From NCBI GenBank assembly GCA_029948415.1, contig JAJIZT010000001.1, positions 243,030 to 307,029 of the forward strand: a DNA stretch of 64,000 nt. The letters are read 5' to 3'. Within the stretch, counting starts at the first letter, position 1, and each line of letters opens with the position of its first letter. This document shows positions 17,974-27,299 of the stretch, piece after piece. The stretch is from Cenarchaeum symbiont of Oopsacas minuta (GTDB lineage Archaea; Thermoproteota; Nitrososphaeria; Nitrososphaerales; Nitrosopumilaceae). The position numbers were made by a program, and so were the translations under genes. A model generated the notes under the pieces. It worked only from the letters and a program-made list of their open reading frames with translations, was not told the DNA's origin and made no database searches.

Positions 17974-19429
17974 AAGAACTGGCGCAGTCGCCTTTTTTAT
18001 ATGGATTTGGGACGGTCTTGATAGAACCATATTTACTGCCATAAAGTTTTCATTTCCTGCAAGATTTGTTAGTCCGTTTGGATTTCTTGGAATGCTCACA
18101 TTTATCGTATTTGTGATATTGGGCATATCTGGAGCACTGCTCATGTTTTATTATGAGCCAATCCTTGATCGAGCATGGGACAGTGTCGCATTTATTAATG
18201 ATGATGTGCCGTTTGGTTTTCATATACGTAACATACACTATCACGGATCAAACGCTATGGTTTTACTTGCTATACTACACATGTACTATCAATATTTTAG
18301 CGGCAGGTACAAAATCCGTAACGAGATACTCTGGGTTACAGGAGTTATACTGGGAACTGTAACTATTTTGGAGGCATTTACTGGATATGATATTATATTC
18401 AGTGAAAGAGCCGAGCTTGCCATAAGCATAGCAGCGTCGTTAACAAACTCCATACCTGTGGTAGGATCCACTATACGTGAGACGATGTTTGGGAATGGAT
18501 TTCATGACTTTGTTCTACGTTTTTACGCCCAACATGTCTTCATACTACCTCTAGTCATGTTAGGACTCATGGCAGTACACTTTCCAAGATTTTTGGTATT
18601 TGATGTCCCAATGGTCATGGCAATATCTGGCGCAGTGCTAATTACTGGAGGCGTTTTTCCTATAGATCTTGGTTTCAAGTTTGAGCCAACCGTACCACCG
18701 GGTATCACGGTTCCAGAATGGTATCTGACTGGTCTTTACGCATTTCTTAGGACCCAGTACGACAAGTTTGTTACCGGCGTACTGTGGCCTGGACTATTCA
18801 TAGCCTCATTACTTTTGGTACCGTTTATAGATCGGTACAAAAAATTCTCATGGAAAGATCGCCCAATTATAACATCCATCGGCATAGTAGGAATATCTCA
18901 AATCATGGTTACAACATACTGGGGTTTTTACATTCCAGCTGATACCACGTTAGCACTAGTAGAAAGACTTGTCATAGATCCAATATTCTTGTATCTTACG
19001 ATGGTACTTTTAGTGCCACTGGGATTTGGATTTAGCTATATGATGATACATCTAGCAAAAGAGTCAGAACGCAGGGCAAAGATTGCAAAAGATAAAGGTC
19101 CAAAAAAAGTGGCTACAATAGACATATCAGACAAATGGCTCAACTGGGTCATAATCGCAATTATAGCGTTTTTGGTATTCCTCAATATTGCCGCATATAA
19201 TGCAGCCATCACTGGATTCAAAAATCTCTCATTGTTTTGGACTGGATTGATACTCTTTGTATTTGCCGCATTCTTCCATATATACAGATACAGCATGGGA
19301 AAAGCAAAAAACACTCCACCTCTAGCACCGCCATCTGTACAAGAGAGACCGTTTGCAGATTCATCCGATACAGAGTCCTCAAAACCTTTGGATCGGGAGA
19401 AAGAATCTAAAGAAAAACCCAAGGTATAA
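17954..19429 (+). CDS. Cytochrome b / b6 with fused subunit IV-like half
   Basis: Di-haem membrane subunit of the quinol oxidation complex, 491 residues with about ten or more helices. Haem-ligand histidines lie in HYHGSNAMVLLAILHMYYQYF and in AQHVF...AVHFPRF. The Qo-site PEWY motif occurs in VPEWYLTGLYAF, so both the b6 and subunit IV parts are in one chain. The C-terminus is a charged cytoplasmic tail rich in Glu, Lys and Ser. The start is taken as TTG at 17954 inside the Rieske gene because no in-frame ATG occurs before the first helix; this start is uncertain. Confidence 0.92.
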   Translation: MAVSLSRRTGAVAFFIWIWDGLDRTIFTAIKFSFPARFVSPFGFLGMLTFIVFVILGISGALLMFYYEPILDRAWDSVAFINDDVPFGFHIRNIHYHGSNAMVLLAILHMYYQYFSGRYKIRNEILWVTGVILGTVTILEAFTGYDIIFSERAELAISIAASLTNSIPVVGSTIRETMFGNGFHDFVLRFYAQHVFILPLVMLGLMAVHFPRFLVFDVPMVMAISGAVLITGGVFPIDLGFKFEPTVPPGITVPEWYLTGLYAFLRTQYDKFVTGVLWPGLFIASLLLVPFIDRYKKFSWKDRPIITSIGIVGISQIMVTTYWGFYIPADTTLALVERLVIDPIFLYLTMVLLVPLGFGFSYMMIHLAKESERRAKIAKDKGPKKVATIDISDKWLNWVIIAIIAFLVFLNIAAYNAAITGFKNLSLFWTGLILFVFAAFFHIYRYSMGKAKNTPPLAPPSVQERPFADSSDTESSKPLDREKESKEKPKV

Positions 19430-19632
19430 CGTGCGTCAAGATATACAAAGGTACTGTAAAGTTATCGGAGACTATTCACGATCTTATTTGGATTGATTAG
19501 GTACTGAGACTATTGAGATCTGTTCGCAATACATCTGAAATGATGATCTTTCTGACTTTGCATGAATAGACCTAATCATGGGGTGATCTATTTGTTTAGG
19601 TTTGAATTTTGTCTATATGATATGTAGGCAGG
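19430..19632 (+). other. Gene-free spacer before the transposase
   Basis: No ORF, tRNA or clear terminal inverted repeat of the adjacent IS could be recognised here. The sequence is AT-rich with several near-repeats of the type GATTAGGT / CCTAATC, none exact over a useful length. Confidence 0.4.
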
Positions 19633-20711
19633 TTATGCAACTAAGTAGTTAAGACCATCAACCTTAATGTTTGAAGCTTCAGCAGGAGTTACACCATTTA
19701 ATCCCATATGTTTTTTAGTGTAATTATAGTAAGTCTTGAATCCACCAATAAGAGCCGTATCAGTTTTCTTTAGACCTCTAAAGTTAATTTCACGATCTCT
19801 AAATGTACCATTAAAACGTTCCATCTTGTTATTATTATGATCACCATTGAGATGTATATGCGAATGATGATGTGCATCTTTACCAAATACACGTTTAGAT
19901 GATTTACGATATGCTGGAAGTCCATCAGTTGTAAAATGTTTAGGATTTTTACCAATGGCATTTTTTGTTAGTTCTAATAGACGATCTGCATTATGTTGAA
20001 ATTTAGTATCTGCAACGTCATAAGCTAACCAATAACGAGTATTATCATCTATGGAAGCAAATAGGTATTTCTTTTGACCTGATATTTTTAGCCATACTTC
20101 ATCAGTATCCATGTACGGTTAGATGTTCTAGGGATAATTTCTTTAAGATATTTTTCAACCATTTTAGAGTATTTGGAAATCCAATTATAAACTGCCATGT
20201 GTGAAATTTTAATACCCATCATTTCATAATGGTTGGAAATATCTCTAACACTCATACCTGTAAAATACATCTGTATAGCACCTGTAATAGTAGAGGGATT
20301 AACACGAGTTTTTTCAAAACCAAAATTTGTAGTAAATTTACGCTGACATTCTAAACATTTGTATCTTTGAAGTTTACCATGTTTGTTAGTACGAAAGCCA
20401 TCTTTTTTGATATTACCAGAGCTACAGTATTTGCATAGATCAAGTTTTGATCGTTCCATGATTTTAAATTCATTATTGGCGTAACATTTGTTTTGTTTGA
20501 TAATGCCAATAATAACGTGGATATGTTTACAATCAGATTTACGGAATTGGTTGTCTGGGCATGAGCAGATTAGACCGTTACCCGTTCTTGATATGGTGTA
20601 TTCTTTATTGGGTGTGGACATGGATTTGATCTTGAATGTTTGCATATCGGTTTGAGATATGCAAGAGGGTGTTGCTAGGATCGTCTTTGCTTGTTGTTTG
20701 CGCTGGTTCAT
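19633..20711 (-). mobile_element. Frameshifted DDE transposase with SWIM and zinc-ribbon N-terminus
   Basis: Two overlapping reverse ORFs make up one transposase. The upstream part (20088-20711, 207 aa) has a SWIM-type zinc motif (CSC...CKHIH), an IS1-like zinc ribbon (CKYC...CLEC) and a helix-turn-helix. The downstream part (19633-20112, 159 aa) starts at the first catalytic Asp region (MDTDEVWLKI) and holds the later Asp (TTDGLPAY) and Glu (NKMERFNGTFRDRE) of the DDE fold. The join needs a one-base shift near 20113; no slippery heptamer is visible, so the element is probably inactive or misread. I could not find convincing terminal inverted repeats. Confidence 0.85.
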
Positions 20712-20719
20712 AGTTAGAA

Positions 20720-20785
20720 TTATCTGTATAGATAATATAAGTCCTACTATTATCTATACAGATAAAACATATCTGTATAGATATA
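20720..20785. repeat. 18-bp perfect inverted repeat plus a third partial copy upstream of the methyltransferase operon
   Basis: TTATCTGTATAGATAATA at 20720-20737 is the exact reverse complement of 20748-20765, with a 10-nt loop. The core ATCTGTATAGAT recurs at 20771-20782. The cluster lies 26 nt before the small ORF at 20811 and could be an operator array, a transposon end or a recombination site. Confidence 0.85.
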
Positions 20786-20810
20786 TATGTAAATGGAAAT
20801 ATGGTGTATT

Positions 20811-20987
20811 ATGCCTAGATGGTCAAAAGATGCTAAAGAATTTGTAGTATCTGTTATTGATAACAAGGCAGCTCAAGTTAGATTTAGTAATATTCCAAAA
20901 CCAATTTTACAAGAGTTGGGAAATCCTGACAAGTTGAAATTTATGAAGATTAGAGGCAAGGTTATCATAGAAGCTTGTGATGATTAA
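20811..20987 (+). CDS. Small protein (58 aa) directly upstream of the methyltransferase
   Basis: Unrecognised 58-residue protein beginning MPRWSKDAKEFVV. Its TAA overlaps the ATG of the methyltransferase gene by one base, so the pair is co-translated. The chain looks like alternating short strands with a KIRGKVIIEA ending, loosely like an AbrB-type or other small DNA-binding beta protein, but that is a weak resemblance. By position it could regulate the downstream gene, as controller proteins do in restriction-modification systems; this is inference. Confidence 0.6.
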   Translation: MPRWSKDAKEFVVSVIDNKAAQVRFSNIPKPILQELGNPDKLKFMKIRGKVIIEACDD

Positions 20988-22315
20988 TGGCAGAACCTAA
21001 TTGGTCTAATCGTACTTTATTTCATGGAGATAATTTGGATTTTCTTCGTGCCATGAATTCAAATACAGTAGATTTGATAACAACTGATCCACCATTTAAC
21101 AAAGGTAAAGATTTTCATGCAACGCCAGACAGCTTGGCTAAAGGTGCATCATTTCAGGATAGATGGGTGTGGGAAAAAGATGTACATGAAGAATGGGTAG
21201 ATCAAATTACTGATGATCATCCTCATGTTATGAATGTGATTCAAGGTTCACGTTCAAGTTATGGGGATGATATGGGAGCATTTTTGTGTTTTATGGGAGT
21301 TAGGTTGTTAGCTATGAAACGTGTTTTAAAAAATACAGGTTCTATTTACCTACATTGTGATCCAACAGCATCGCATTATCTTAAAGAATTAATGGATTCA
21401 ATATTTGGTAGAAAGAATTTTAGAAATGAGATAATATGGTCTTATCAAAGATGGACAGGTGCTACAAAACATTTTCAGCGTATGCACGATGTACTTTTAT
21501 TTTATGGTAAATCTAATAATATTATTTTTAATATGTTAAAAGAACCATATAGTGAAAAATCTAAACATAAAAGTGCAAGATATTCAAAATTGAAAGATAA
21601 TGGGAAAATAGAACAATCTTATACAAATGATACTTCTAGAGAAAAATCAATGAGAGATGTTTGGAATATATCTTATTTAAATTCGCAATCAAAGGAACGA
21701 ACAGGTTATCCCACACAAAAACCCTTATTGTTATATGAACGGATAATTATCGCTTCATCTAAAAAAGGAGATATTGTATTAGATCCATTTGCAGGATGTG
21801 CTACAACGTGTGTTGCAGCTGAAAAGCTTGGTAGAAAATGGGTTGGTATTGATATTTGGGATAAGGCACATGAAGTTGTAATAGATCGTCTAAAAAAAGA
21901 ATGTCATCTTGAATCAGCTGGTGGTGGTCGTGATGATCTCATATTTACAGAAGGAGACATAACATATACTTCAGAATTACCTAAACGTACTGATGATGGA
22001 GAAATTGCATCTCCATTTTTGAGAGTAAAAGAAACGGTGGTAGATGATGATAAAGATGGAGAAAAAATGAGTAGAAAAGAAATGGTATCTATATTGTTAA
22101 AAAATGAGGGACATAAATGTCAAGGATGTAATAGAGAATTTGATGACGCAAGATATTTAGAATTAGATCATAAAATGCCTAGAGCTGATGGTGGAAGTAA
22201 TAGAATTAAAAATCGAGTATTGTTATGTTCGCCATGTAACAAATTGAAAAGACATTATTTAACATTATCAGGTTTGAGACGTGAGAATGAAAAATTAGGA
22301 TATATGGTAAAATGA
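20987..22315 (+). CDS. DNA methyltransferase fused to a C-terminal HNH endonuclease domain
   Basis: A 442-residue fusion. Residues 1-300 form an amino-DNA methyltransferase of beta order: catalytic motif IV TDPPF at 33-37 comes first, then a variable target-recognition region, a YPTQKP segment at 241-246, and SAM-binding motif I LDPFAG at 265-270. Residues 365-425 form an HNH nuclease: Cys378/Cys381, LDHKMPRADGG with Asp394-His395, and Cys414/Cys417-Asn418. Methylase and nuclease in one chain suggest a single-polypeptide restriction-modification enzyme or a maintenance methylase. Codon use is more AT-rich than in flanking core genes and a transposase is adjacent, so transfer is likely. Confidence 0.88.
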   Translation: MAEPNWSNRTLFHGDNLDFLRAMNSNTVDLITTDPPFNKGKDFHATPDSLAKGASFQDRWVWEKDVHEEWVDQITDDHPHVMNVIQGSRSSYGDDMGAFLCFMGVRLLAMKRVLKNTGSIYLHCDPTASHYLKELMDSIFGRKNFRNEIIWSYQRWTGATKHFQRMHDVLLFYGKSNNIIFNMLKEPYSEKSKHKSARYSKLKDNGKIEQSYTNDTSREKSMRDVWNISYLNSQSKERTGYPTQKPLLLYERIIIASSKKGDIVLDPFAGCATTCVAAEKLGRKWVGIDIWDKAHEVVIDRLKKECHLESAGGGRDDLIFTEGDITYTSELPKRTDDGEIASPFLRVKETVVDDDKDGEKMSRKEMVSILLKNEGHKCQGCNREFDDARYLELDHKMPRADGGSNRIKNRVLLCSPCNKLKRHYLTLSGLRRENEKLGYMVK

Positions 22316-22456
22316 TCAAAATAGAGTTGATCTTGATCGTATATATGTATCAAATAACATCATAGCATGAATCCGAATAAGATCGTAAATGGCTCACGAT
22401 AACTTTACCATACCTATACAAATATGCTTTATATTTGACATATAGAATCAAAAATC

Positions 22457-22912
22457 ATGTCAACATACAAGGCAAAATACTCGCCATCAGAATCGATGAA
22501 TTTCATAATCCCAATCATCGCTTTGGCGTTTCTTGGAATTGTATACATAATGTCTCAGCGTGCAGGTTCTGAATTTGTCAGCTTTATCTTAATTGCCGCT
22601 GCTACGTTGCCTACCATATATTGGGTTTTTGTAATTAAAAAAATGACGATAAAGAATGCTACTTCATATGCTCCACGAGAGCAAGATACAAAAAATTGGG
22701 TATATGATCTAATACAAGGAGAAAAAGAATTTGTATTTGTGGCAGAAGTTCCAGGTCCAGAAGATAAGATAACAGTACGTGTGATTGATGGTATATTATA
22801 CATACGGGGAAGCTCTAATTTTTCCAAAGAAATTCCGATGGAACATTTAGGTGAACTCTCTGACTTTAAGTATAAAAATGGCGTCTTGACACTTAGAATA
22901 AAACGATCATAG
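22457..22912 (+). CDS. Membrane-anchored Hsp20/CS-domain protein
   Basis: A 151-residue protein with two transmembrane helices near the N-terminus (about residues 15-33 and 38-60) and a C-terminal alpha-crystallin/CS-type beta-sandwich (about residues 90-150: FVAEVPGPEDKITVRV, then a final NGVLTLRIKRS strand, the typical end of Hsp20 domains). Most small heat-shock proteins are soluble, so membrane tethering is unusual and suggests a chaperone acting on the inner face of the membrane. A TTTATATTT box sits about 25 nt upstream. It is convergent with top6A, overlapping by 6 nt. Confidence 0.75.
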   Translation: MSTYKAKYSPSESMNFIIPIIALAFLGIVYIMSQRAGSEFVSFILIAAATLPTIYWVFVIKKMTIKNATSYAPREQDTKNWVYDLIQGEKEFVFVAEVPGPEDKITVRVIDGILYIRGSSNFSKEIPMEHLGELSDFKYKNGVLTLRIKRS

Positions 22913-24094
22913 GCTCTTTGCAATCTCTAACTTTTGAGGAAGATATTTGTCTGTAATGTTAGTCAATCCATATTTTGAAAAAGCTTCTAGTTCTGCTTTA
23001 CGTTTTATCTTTAGAAACTCATCTAGCTCTTTTTTCCATATTCCCTTTTGATATCTAGGATCTTTTTTTAGATCATGACATCTTTTTATGTCCGCTTCTG
23101 TCATAGGTATGGTCGGCAATTTGTATTTTTCAATATCGGATGCCCACACGCCGACCCATTTGGCGTCAGGTACAGTAAGATCTCGAAGATGTGCAGCGTT
23201 TGCAGATCCAGACTTTATGACCATAGCTATGTGTTCTCCATATACGTCTCCATCAGTAAGTATGATTACTGGGAGACCAAGTTCGGTGTTGAGTCGTTTT
23301 AAGAGAGTGCGAGTTGAACGTGGAGCTTGACCACCAGTATCAACAATTATAGATTTGAATTTCTTATCAACTTGTTCTTCTATAAATCTAGTAAACAAAC
23401 CACCTTTTTCCACAGCAATAACCATATCGGCACTAGTGTCTACCAGCTGAGCACTGGTAAGACTTGGACCTATGGCATAACCGTCTGGATGGTTTGCAAG
23501 ATTCATCTTTTTGCCCTCATAACCTGGAACCGTATACTCTATGTTGAGATCCCCAAAAACACTACTTCGTTCTTCTGGAAACACATGAAAATCTTCCCTA
23601 GGACGAGACATGACCGCCTCAAAATCCACTATAATGTTATCTGATTCTGACTGGTCTTCAAAATCCACTGCGAATGCCTGAGACGAATAATACACATCCC
23701 TGAGTGTAGATGATTTTTTCTCATTTGTCAACCTGTTGGCAAAGAACGCAAGCCAAACGAGCTGTGTAAACGAACGAAGCTGTGAAGTATTTTTTGAATT
23801 ACGTAATGCTGCAGCATTTCCTAGTATATACTGTCTGAGCGTCTCATCATATACTATGTTACTTACAGATCTGCTTGGAATTAACACGTTAGGAAATCTG
23901 CCCTTGATTAGATCCTCGTATATTATCTCGCCTTTGATCTTTAACTCGTTTAGTATCATCTGTTGTTTCTCCTTTGCACTCATTACTTTGATGGCATTTT
24001 GAATTTTACCAGTACTCTTTACACTTTTGATTTTATTCTTCTTTGAAGATGACCTTTTTGATGTGGATTTTTTACCACTATTCTTACTTTTCAT
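22907..24094 (-). CDS. top6A: DNA topoisomerase VI subunit A
   Basis: DNA-cleaving subunit (Spo11 family) of the type IIB topoisomerase that relaxes and decatenates DNA. The 395 residues begin with a lysine/serine-rich tail of about 45 residues, followed by the winged-helix domain with the tyrosine pair of TLRDVYYSSQAF holding the nucleophile, and the Toprim domain with ILTDGDVYGEH. It overlaps top6B by 11 nt and is the last gene of the leftward operon. Confidence 0.96.
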   Translation of the reverse strand: MKSKNSGKKSTSKRSSSKKNKIKSVKSTGKIQNAIKVMSAKEKQQMILNELKIKGEIIYEDLIKGRFPNVLIPSRSVSNIVYDETLRQYILGNAAALRNSKNTSQLRSFTQLVWLAFFANRLTNEKKSSTLRDVYYSSQAFAVDFEDQSESDNIIVDFEAVMSRPREDFHVFPEERSSVFGDLNIEYTVPGYEGKKMNLANHPDGYAIGPSLTSAQLVDTSADMVIAVEKGGLFTRFIEEQVDKKFKSIIVDTGGQAPRSTRTLLKRLNTELGLPVIILTDGDVYGEHIAMVIKSGSANAAHLRDLTVPDAKWVGVWASDIEKYKLPTIPMTEADIKRCHDLKKDPRYQKGIWKKELDEFLKIKRKAELEAFSKYGLTNITDKYLPQKLEIAKSL

Positions 24095-25925
24095 TTATTC
24101 CCTCGGTGTTTCCAACAGCTAGTATATTTTCAAGATTGGGTTCTTTTTTCTTACCTGCCAATTCGGTGCAAAATTGGGCTATCAGTGGTAAATATTTTGA
24201 ATAAAGACTTGCTCTCTTTTTTTCTGCATCAGCCCTACCTCTTTTTTGCATATATGATGCAAGCTTGCGTAACAGATACTGTAACGCAAGTCTTAACTCA
24301 CGTTCTATCTCCTGTCGATCTGCCACATTTTCTTTGCCCACGGTCTTGTAAGGAATACGAGTAGAACAGATGTGTGATACTAAAACTAGAGGAGCCTCAT
24401 TTCCTACTTTGTATCTTTTTAGATCCATCTCGTGAATTACTTTTAACACAACATCACTACCCTCATCATACAGTAACGGTATACGGTTGGCAAATCTATA
24501 CACCTTTGTGCCACCTGAAGTAATGCCTCCGCCATATGCTATGGCCATCTCTATTACAAATGGAAATCCAGAATAGGCCGAAGCTGAACGTTGCAGCACG
24601 GCAACAAAATCAGGAGTGAAAAACTTGTTGACACCTTTTTCAAGTGGTTTGTCGCCAAGAGGAGCTAGACAGCTTGGATCTGGCGCCAAAAAATCGGTGT
24701 ATTTTTGTAATGCATCACTTAATTTTACCAATTCCTGATTTGTCATGGTTCCAAGCCTCTTTTCTGGTTTGAATCCTGCAAATTTTGCAAATTTCACCGC
24801 AGTTGTAGGCCCCACTCTCTGAAATCTCTTGGTAAGAAACGTCGAAAGTGTTTCACCATGTACAATACTTGCTACATGTTTGTAATAGATATCTTCTACC
24901 ATGTCGACCATAATTGATTTTGATCTTCCAAAATCCCAATAGGTGATTTTTTTGTTTATCAAGTCTATATCCTCAATTTTTATCTTGGAGATGGTATTAA
25001 CATCGACTTTTATCTGTGCCATAAGGGCTATTATGACTTTAGATTGTTTGGTTATGCTAGACCATTTTTTTGAAGCTTTTAAAAGTACACCTTGCAGTGT
25101 CGGGTTTGATTTTGACATGCCAATCTCTTTTAGAACTTTTATCATCGTTGCATCATCAAAGCTAGGTATGTGAAATGTGCTCTCTGTTATCATACGTCGT
25201 ATTGTCTCTACATCGATACCATATGGATGTGGATTGATTATGGTGGGAGGTTTTGGCATCTCATTAATTATTCTATTATATTTGAAATTCTCGCCTTTTG
25301 GGTCATCAAAAGTTATAGTTGCGTATGGGGTAATGAGGGAGGTTTGATACATGTACTCTCTAATTTTTACACCTGCCTTTGTATAATCACCTTCTAGATA
25401 GATACTCACGGTAAGACCTTTTTTTGAAATTGGTTTTGTATCGTGTTTTAGAATTACTGGCTTGTTTTTCTGTATATCCAAAAGCATCTCGTATGCATCT
25501 TGCGTTTGACCATCTATGGAACTACGTACTGTTACTGGCTTGTTTGTAGTAATTTGTCCATAAAGTATTGCCATGGTTGCTCCAAGACCAAACATACCTC
25601 TTGCCTGTTTCAACCCAAACTTTGATCCATACAAAACGGTGCCAAATGCCCTAGGAATGTGTTTGGATTCTATACCAGGACCGTTGTCTTTTACGGATAA
25701 TATGTACGCCTTTGGATCTGGTTTTTCAGGATCTACTGCTTTAATCGTAAGATGTACGTTTGGTAGTATGCCTTGCTGATCGCATGCGTCAAGTGCGTTT
25801 TCAACAAATTCTCTTACCGCAGTGTATAGAGATCTTGTGGGATTGCTAAATCCTGCTAAATCTCTGTTTCTGTAAAAAAACTCACTAGGAGATATTTGGT
25901 TGAAATTTTCCTTAATTGTGGACAT
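24084..25925 (-). CDS. top6B: DNA topoisomerase VI subunit B
   Basis: ATPase subunit that clamps the second DNA duplex. GHKL motifs are clear: REFVENALDACD, SVKDNGPGI and GMFGLGATMAILYGQ, followed by the helix-two-turn-helix insert and the transducer domain. The frame is open to 25955, but MSTIKENFNQISPSEFF at 25925 is the expected N-terminus. 613 residues. It overlaps the KH-protein gene by 14 nt. Confidence 0.96.
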   Translation of the reverse strand: MSTIKENFNQISPSEFFYRNRDLAGFSNPTRSLYTAVREFVENALDACDQQGILPNVHLTIKAVDPEKPDPKAYILSVKDNGPGIESKHIPRAFGTVLYGSKFGLKQARGMFGLGATMAILYGQITTNKPVTVRSSIDGQTQDAYEMLLDIQKNKPVILKHDTKPISKKGLTVSIYLEGDYTKAGVKIREYMYQTSLITPYATITFDDPKGENFKYNRIINEMPKPPTIINPHPYGIDVETIRRMITESTFHIPSFDDATMIKVLKEIGMSKSNPTLQGVLLKASKKWSSITKQSKVIIALMAQIKVDVNTISKIKIEDIDLINKKITYWDFGRSKSIMVDMVEDIYYKHVASIVHGETLSTFLTKRFQRVGPTTAVKFAKFAGFKPEKRLGTMTNQELVKLSDALQKYTDFLAPDPSCLAPLGDKPLEKGVNKFFTPDFVAVLQRSASAYSGFPFVIEMAIAYGGGITSGGTKVYRFANRIPLLYDEGSDVVLKVIHEMDLKRYKVGNEAPLVLVSHICSTRIPYKTVGKENVADRQEIERELRLALQYLLRKLASYMQKRGRADAEKKRASLYSKYLPLIAQFCTELAGKKKEPNLENILAVGNTEGINEK

Positions 25926-26484
25926 TTTGCCCTTCCCATAAAACCATCCTTTCATATTTTATACGTCGTCTTGAAGATTCCAGTTTATTATAAACAGAAC
26001 CGTGCATACTGCCAGAACACAATGCCAGTACGGCCTTTGTGACATGTCTAATTTTAGATGCATCGCATATTATGGCGACGGTTTTGCCATATATTGACAG
26101 TTTGGCATCGCTTAAATTTTCAAGAGTTCTTCTAGCTTTGCCCCCTTCTCCTATCAGCCTAGCTCTTACACGTTCTATTTGCTTTGGGGATTTACCTGAA
26201 AATTCACGTATGTCTATAATGTATAGTGCATTTTGCCCTTTTAACAATTCAAGTGCATTTTTAGGAGAAAATCCTCTGCCAATAGCTGAGATAATCTCTG
26301 CAGCTTTGAAAGGAAGTATAGCATCCATACTAGATTTTGTATATAGTGCAATCTCTCCGGTATCACTGTTTATGTCAATTTTTACAGAACACATCTCCTC
26401 AATATGTGATTTTACTTTACCCTCTTTGCCTATTAGAACGGCAATGCGTTTTGATGGTATTTTTATAGTGTCTTCGTAACTCAT
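25912..26484 (-). CDS. KH-domain protein, archaeal Pno1/Krr1-like ribosome assembly factor
   Basis: A 190-residue protein with two KH-type RNA-binding domains: an N-terminal one with VLIGKEGKVKSHIEE (GxxG loop) and a second with RLIGEGGKARRTLE. The layout matches the archaeal homologues of Pno1/Dim2 and Krr1, which act with Nep1 and RIO1 in small-subunit maturation. The neighbour RIO1 kinase gene, overlapping by 4 nt, supports this role. Confidence 0.88.
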   Translation of the reverse strand: MSYEDTIKIPSKRIAVLIGKEGKVKSHIEEMCSVKIDINSDTGEIALYTKSSMDAILPFKAAEIISAIGRGFSPKNALELLKGQNALYIIDIREFSGKSPKQIERVRARLIGEGGKARRTLENLSDAKLSIYGKTVAIICDASKIRHVTKAVLALCSGSMHGSVYNKLESSRRRIKYERMVLWEGQNVHN

Positions 26485-27299
26485 TCAATCACTTCCTTTA
26501 ATACATCAATGGGGTTTTTTACTATCAATCCTCTTTTTACAAAAAATCTTGTTATATTATTAATATCTCTCTTGAGAAATCCCAACGCATTAGGATGTTT
26601 TTTGTTAACTCCAGATCCTAAATCAAATACTATCAAACCTGATGGATCTTTGAATATATTGTATTCTGACAGATCTCCATGTACTAGTCCAGCTTTTAAA
26701 TACATTTTTTTTATAATGGATACAGTCTCAACATAATCTTTGTTTGATATTTGTGATGTATGTAGGGTTTTTTGAGGTAAACCTTTGGATCCTATAAAAC
26801 GTGATGCAATTACATTTTTTGAAATTTGAATTGGCTCTGGAACGTGAATTCCTTTATTATAGCATAGTACCATGTTTGTAAACTCTTTTCGTGCCCACAA
26901 GTTTACCATATTACGTGTTCCTTTTTTTATCTTTCCAAATCTGTGGTCGCCATCTATGTATGACATACGATTTTTGAAATTCGTTGTTGTAACTAGATGT
27001 ATTTTGAGTGCTATATCGACGCCTTTTCCATCTACTGCCCAAAATACCACTGATTCTTTTCCAGCGCTTACAGCACCGTTGACGTAGGATATGATGCCCG
27101 ACTTTATCATACCATATACGGTCATAATGGCAGGTTTGTCTAATACCTCATTTATCGTCTTATCTCCTTTGAATCCATCAAAGAGTTTATGACTAGATGA
27201 CTTTGCAATCTTTGCTTTGATCTTTGAAGATGTTTTACTGTCCAATTCGTATGATGCGGACATTATCTTATCCATCGAGTCCTCAAAAATCTCGTGCAA
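26481..27299 (-). CDS. rio1: RIO1-type serine/threonine protein kinase
   Basis: Atypical kinase/ATPase for 40S/30S maturation, 272 residues. Seen: the SAGKES phosphate-binding loop (RIO1 signature STGKEA-like), the FKNRMSYIDGDHRFG block, catalytic HGDLSEYN, and metal-binding VFDLGSG. It lies between the aIF1A and KH-protein genes; its ATG is inside aIF1A by 17 nt. Confidence 0.93.
   Translation of the reverse strand: MHEIFEDSMDKIMSASYELDSKTSSKIKAKIAKSSSHKLFDGFKGDKTINEVLDKPAIMTVYGMIKSGIISYVNGAVSAGKESVVFWAVDGKGVDIALKIHLVTTTNFKNRMSYIDGDHRFGKIKKGTRNMVNLWARKEFTNMVLCYNKGIHVPEPIQISKNVIASRFIGSKGLPQKTLHTSQISNKDYVETVSIIKKMYLKAGLVHGDLSEYNIFKDPSGLIVFDLGSGVNKKHPNALGFLKRDINNITRFFVKRGLIVKNPIDVLKEVIE

Noticed and set aside
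19500-20790. Terminal inverted repeats for the frameshifted transposase
   Set aside because: I compared both flanks and found no match longer than a few bases; the strong inverted repeat at 20720-20765 lies wholly on one side.
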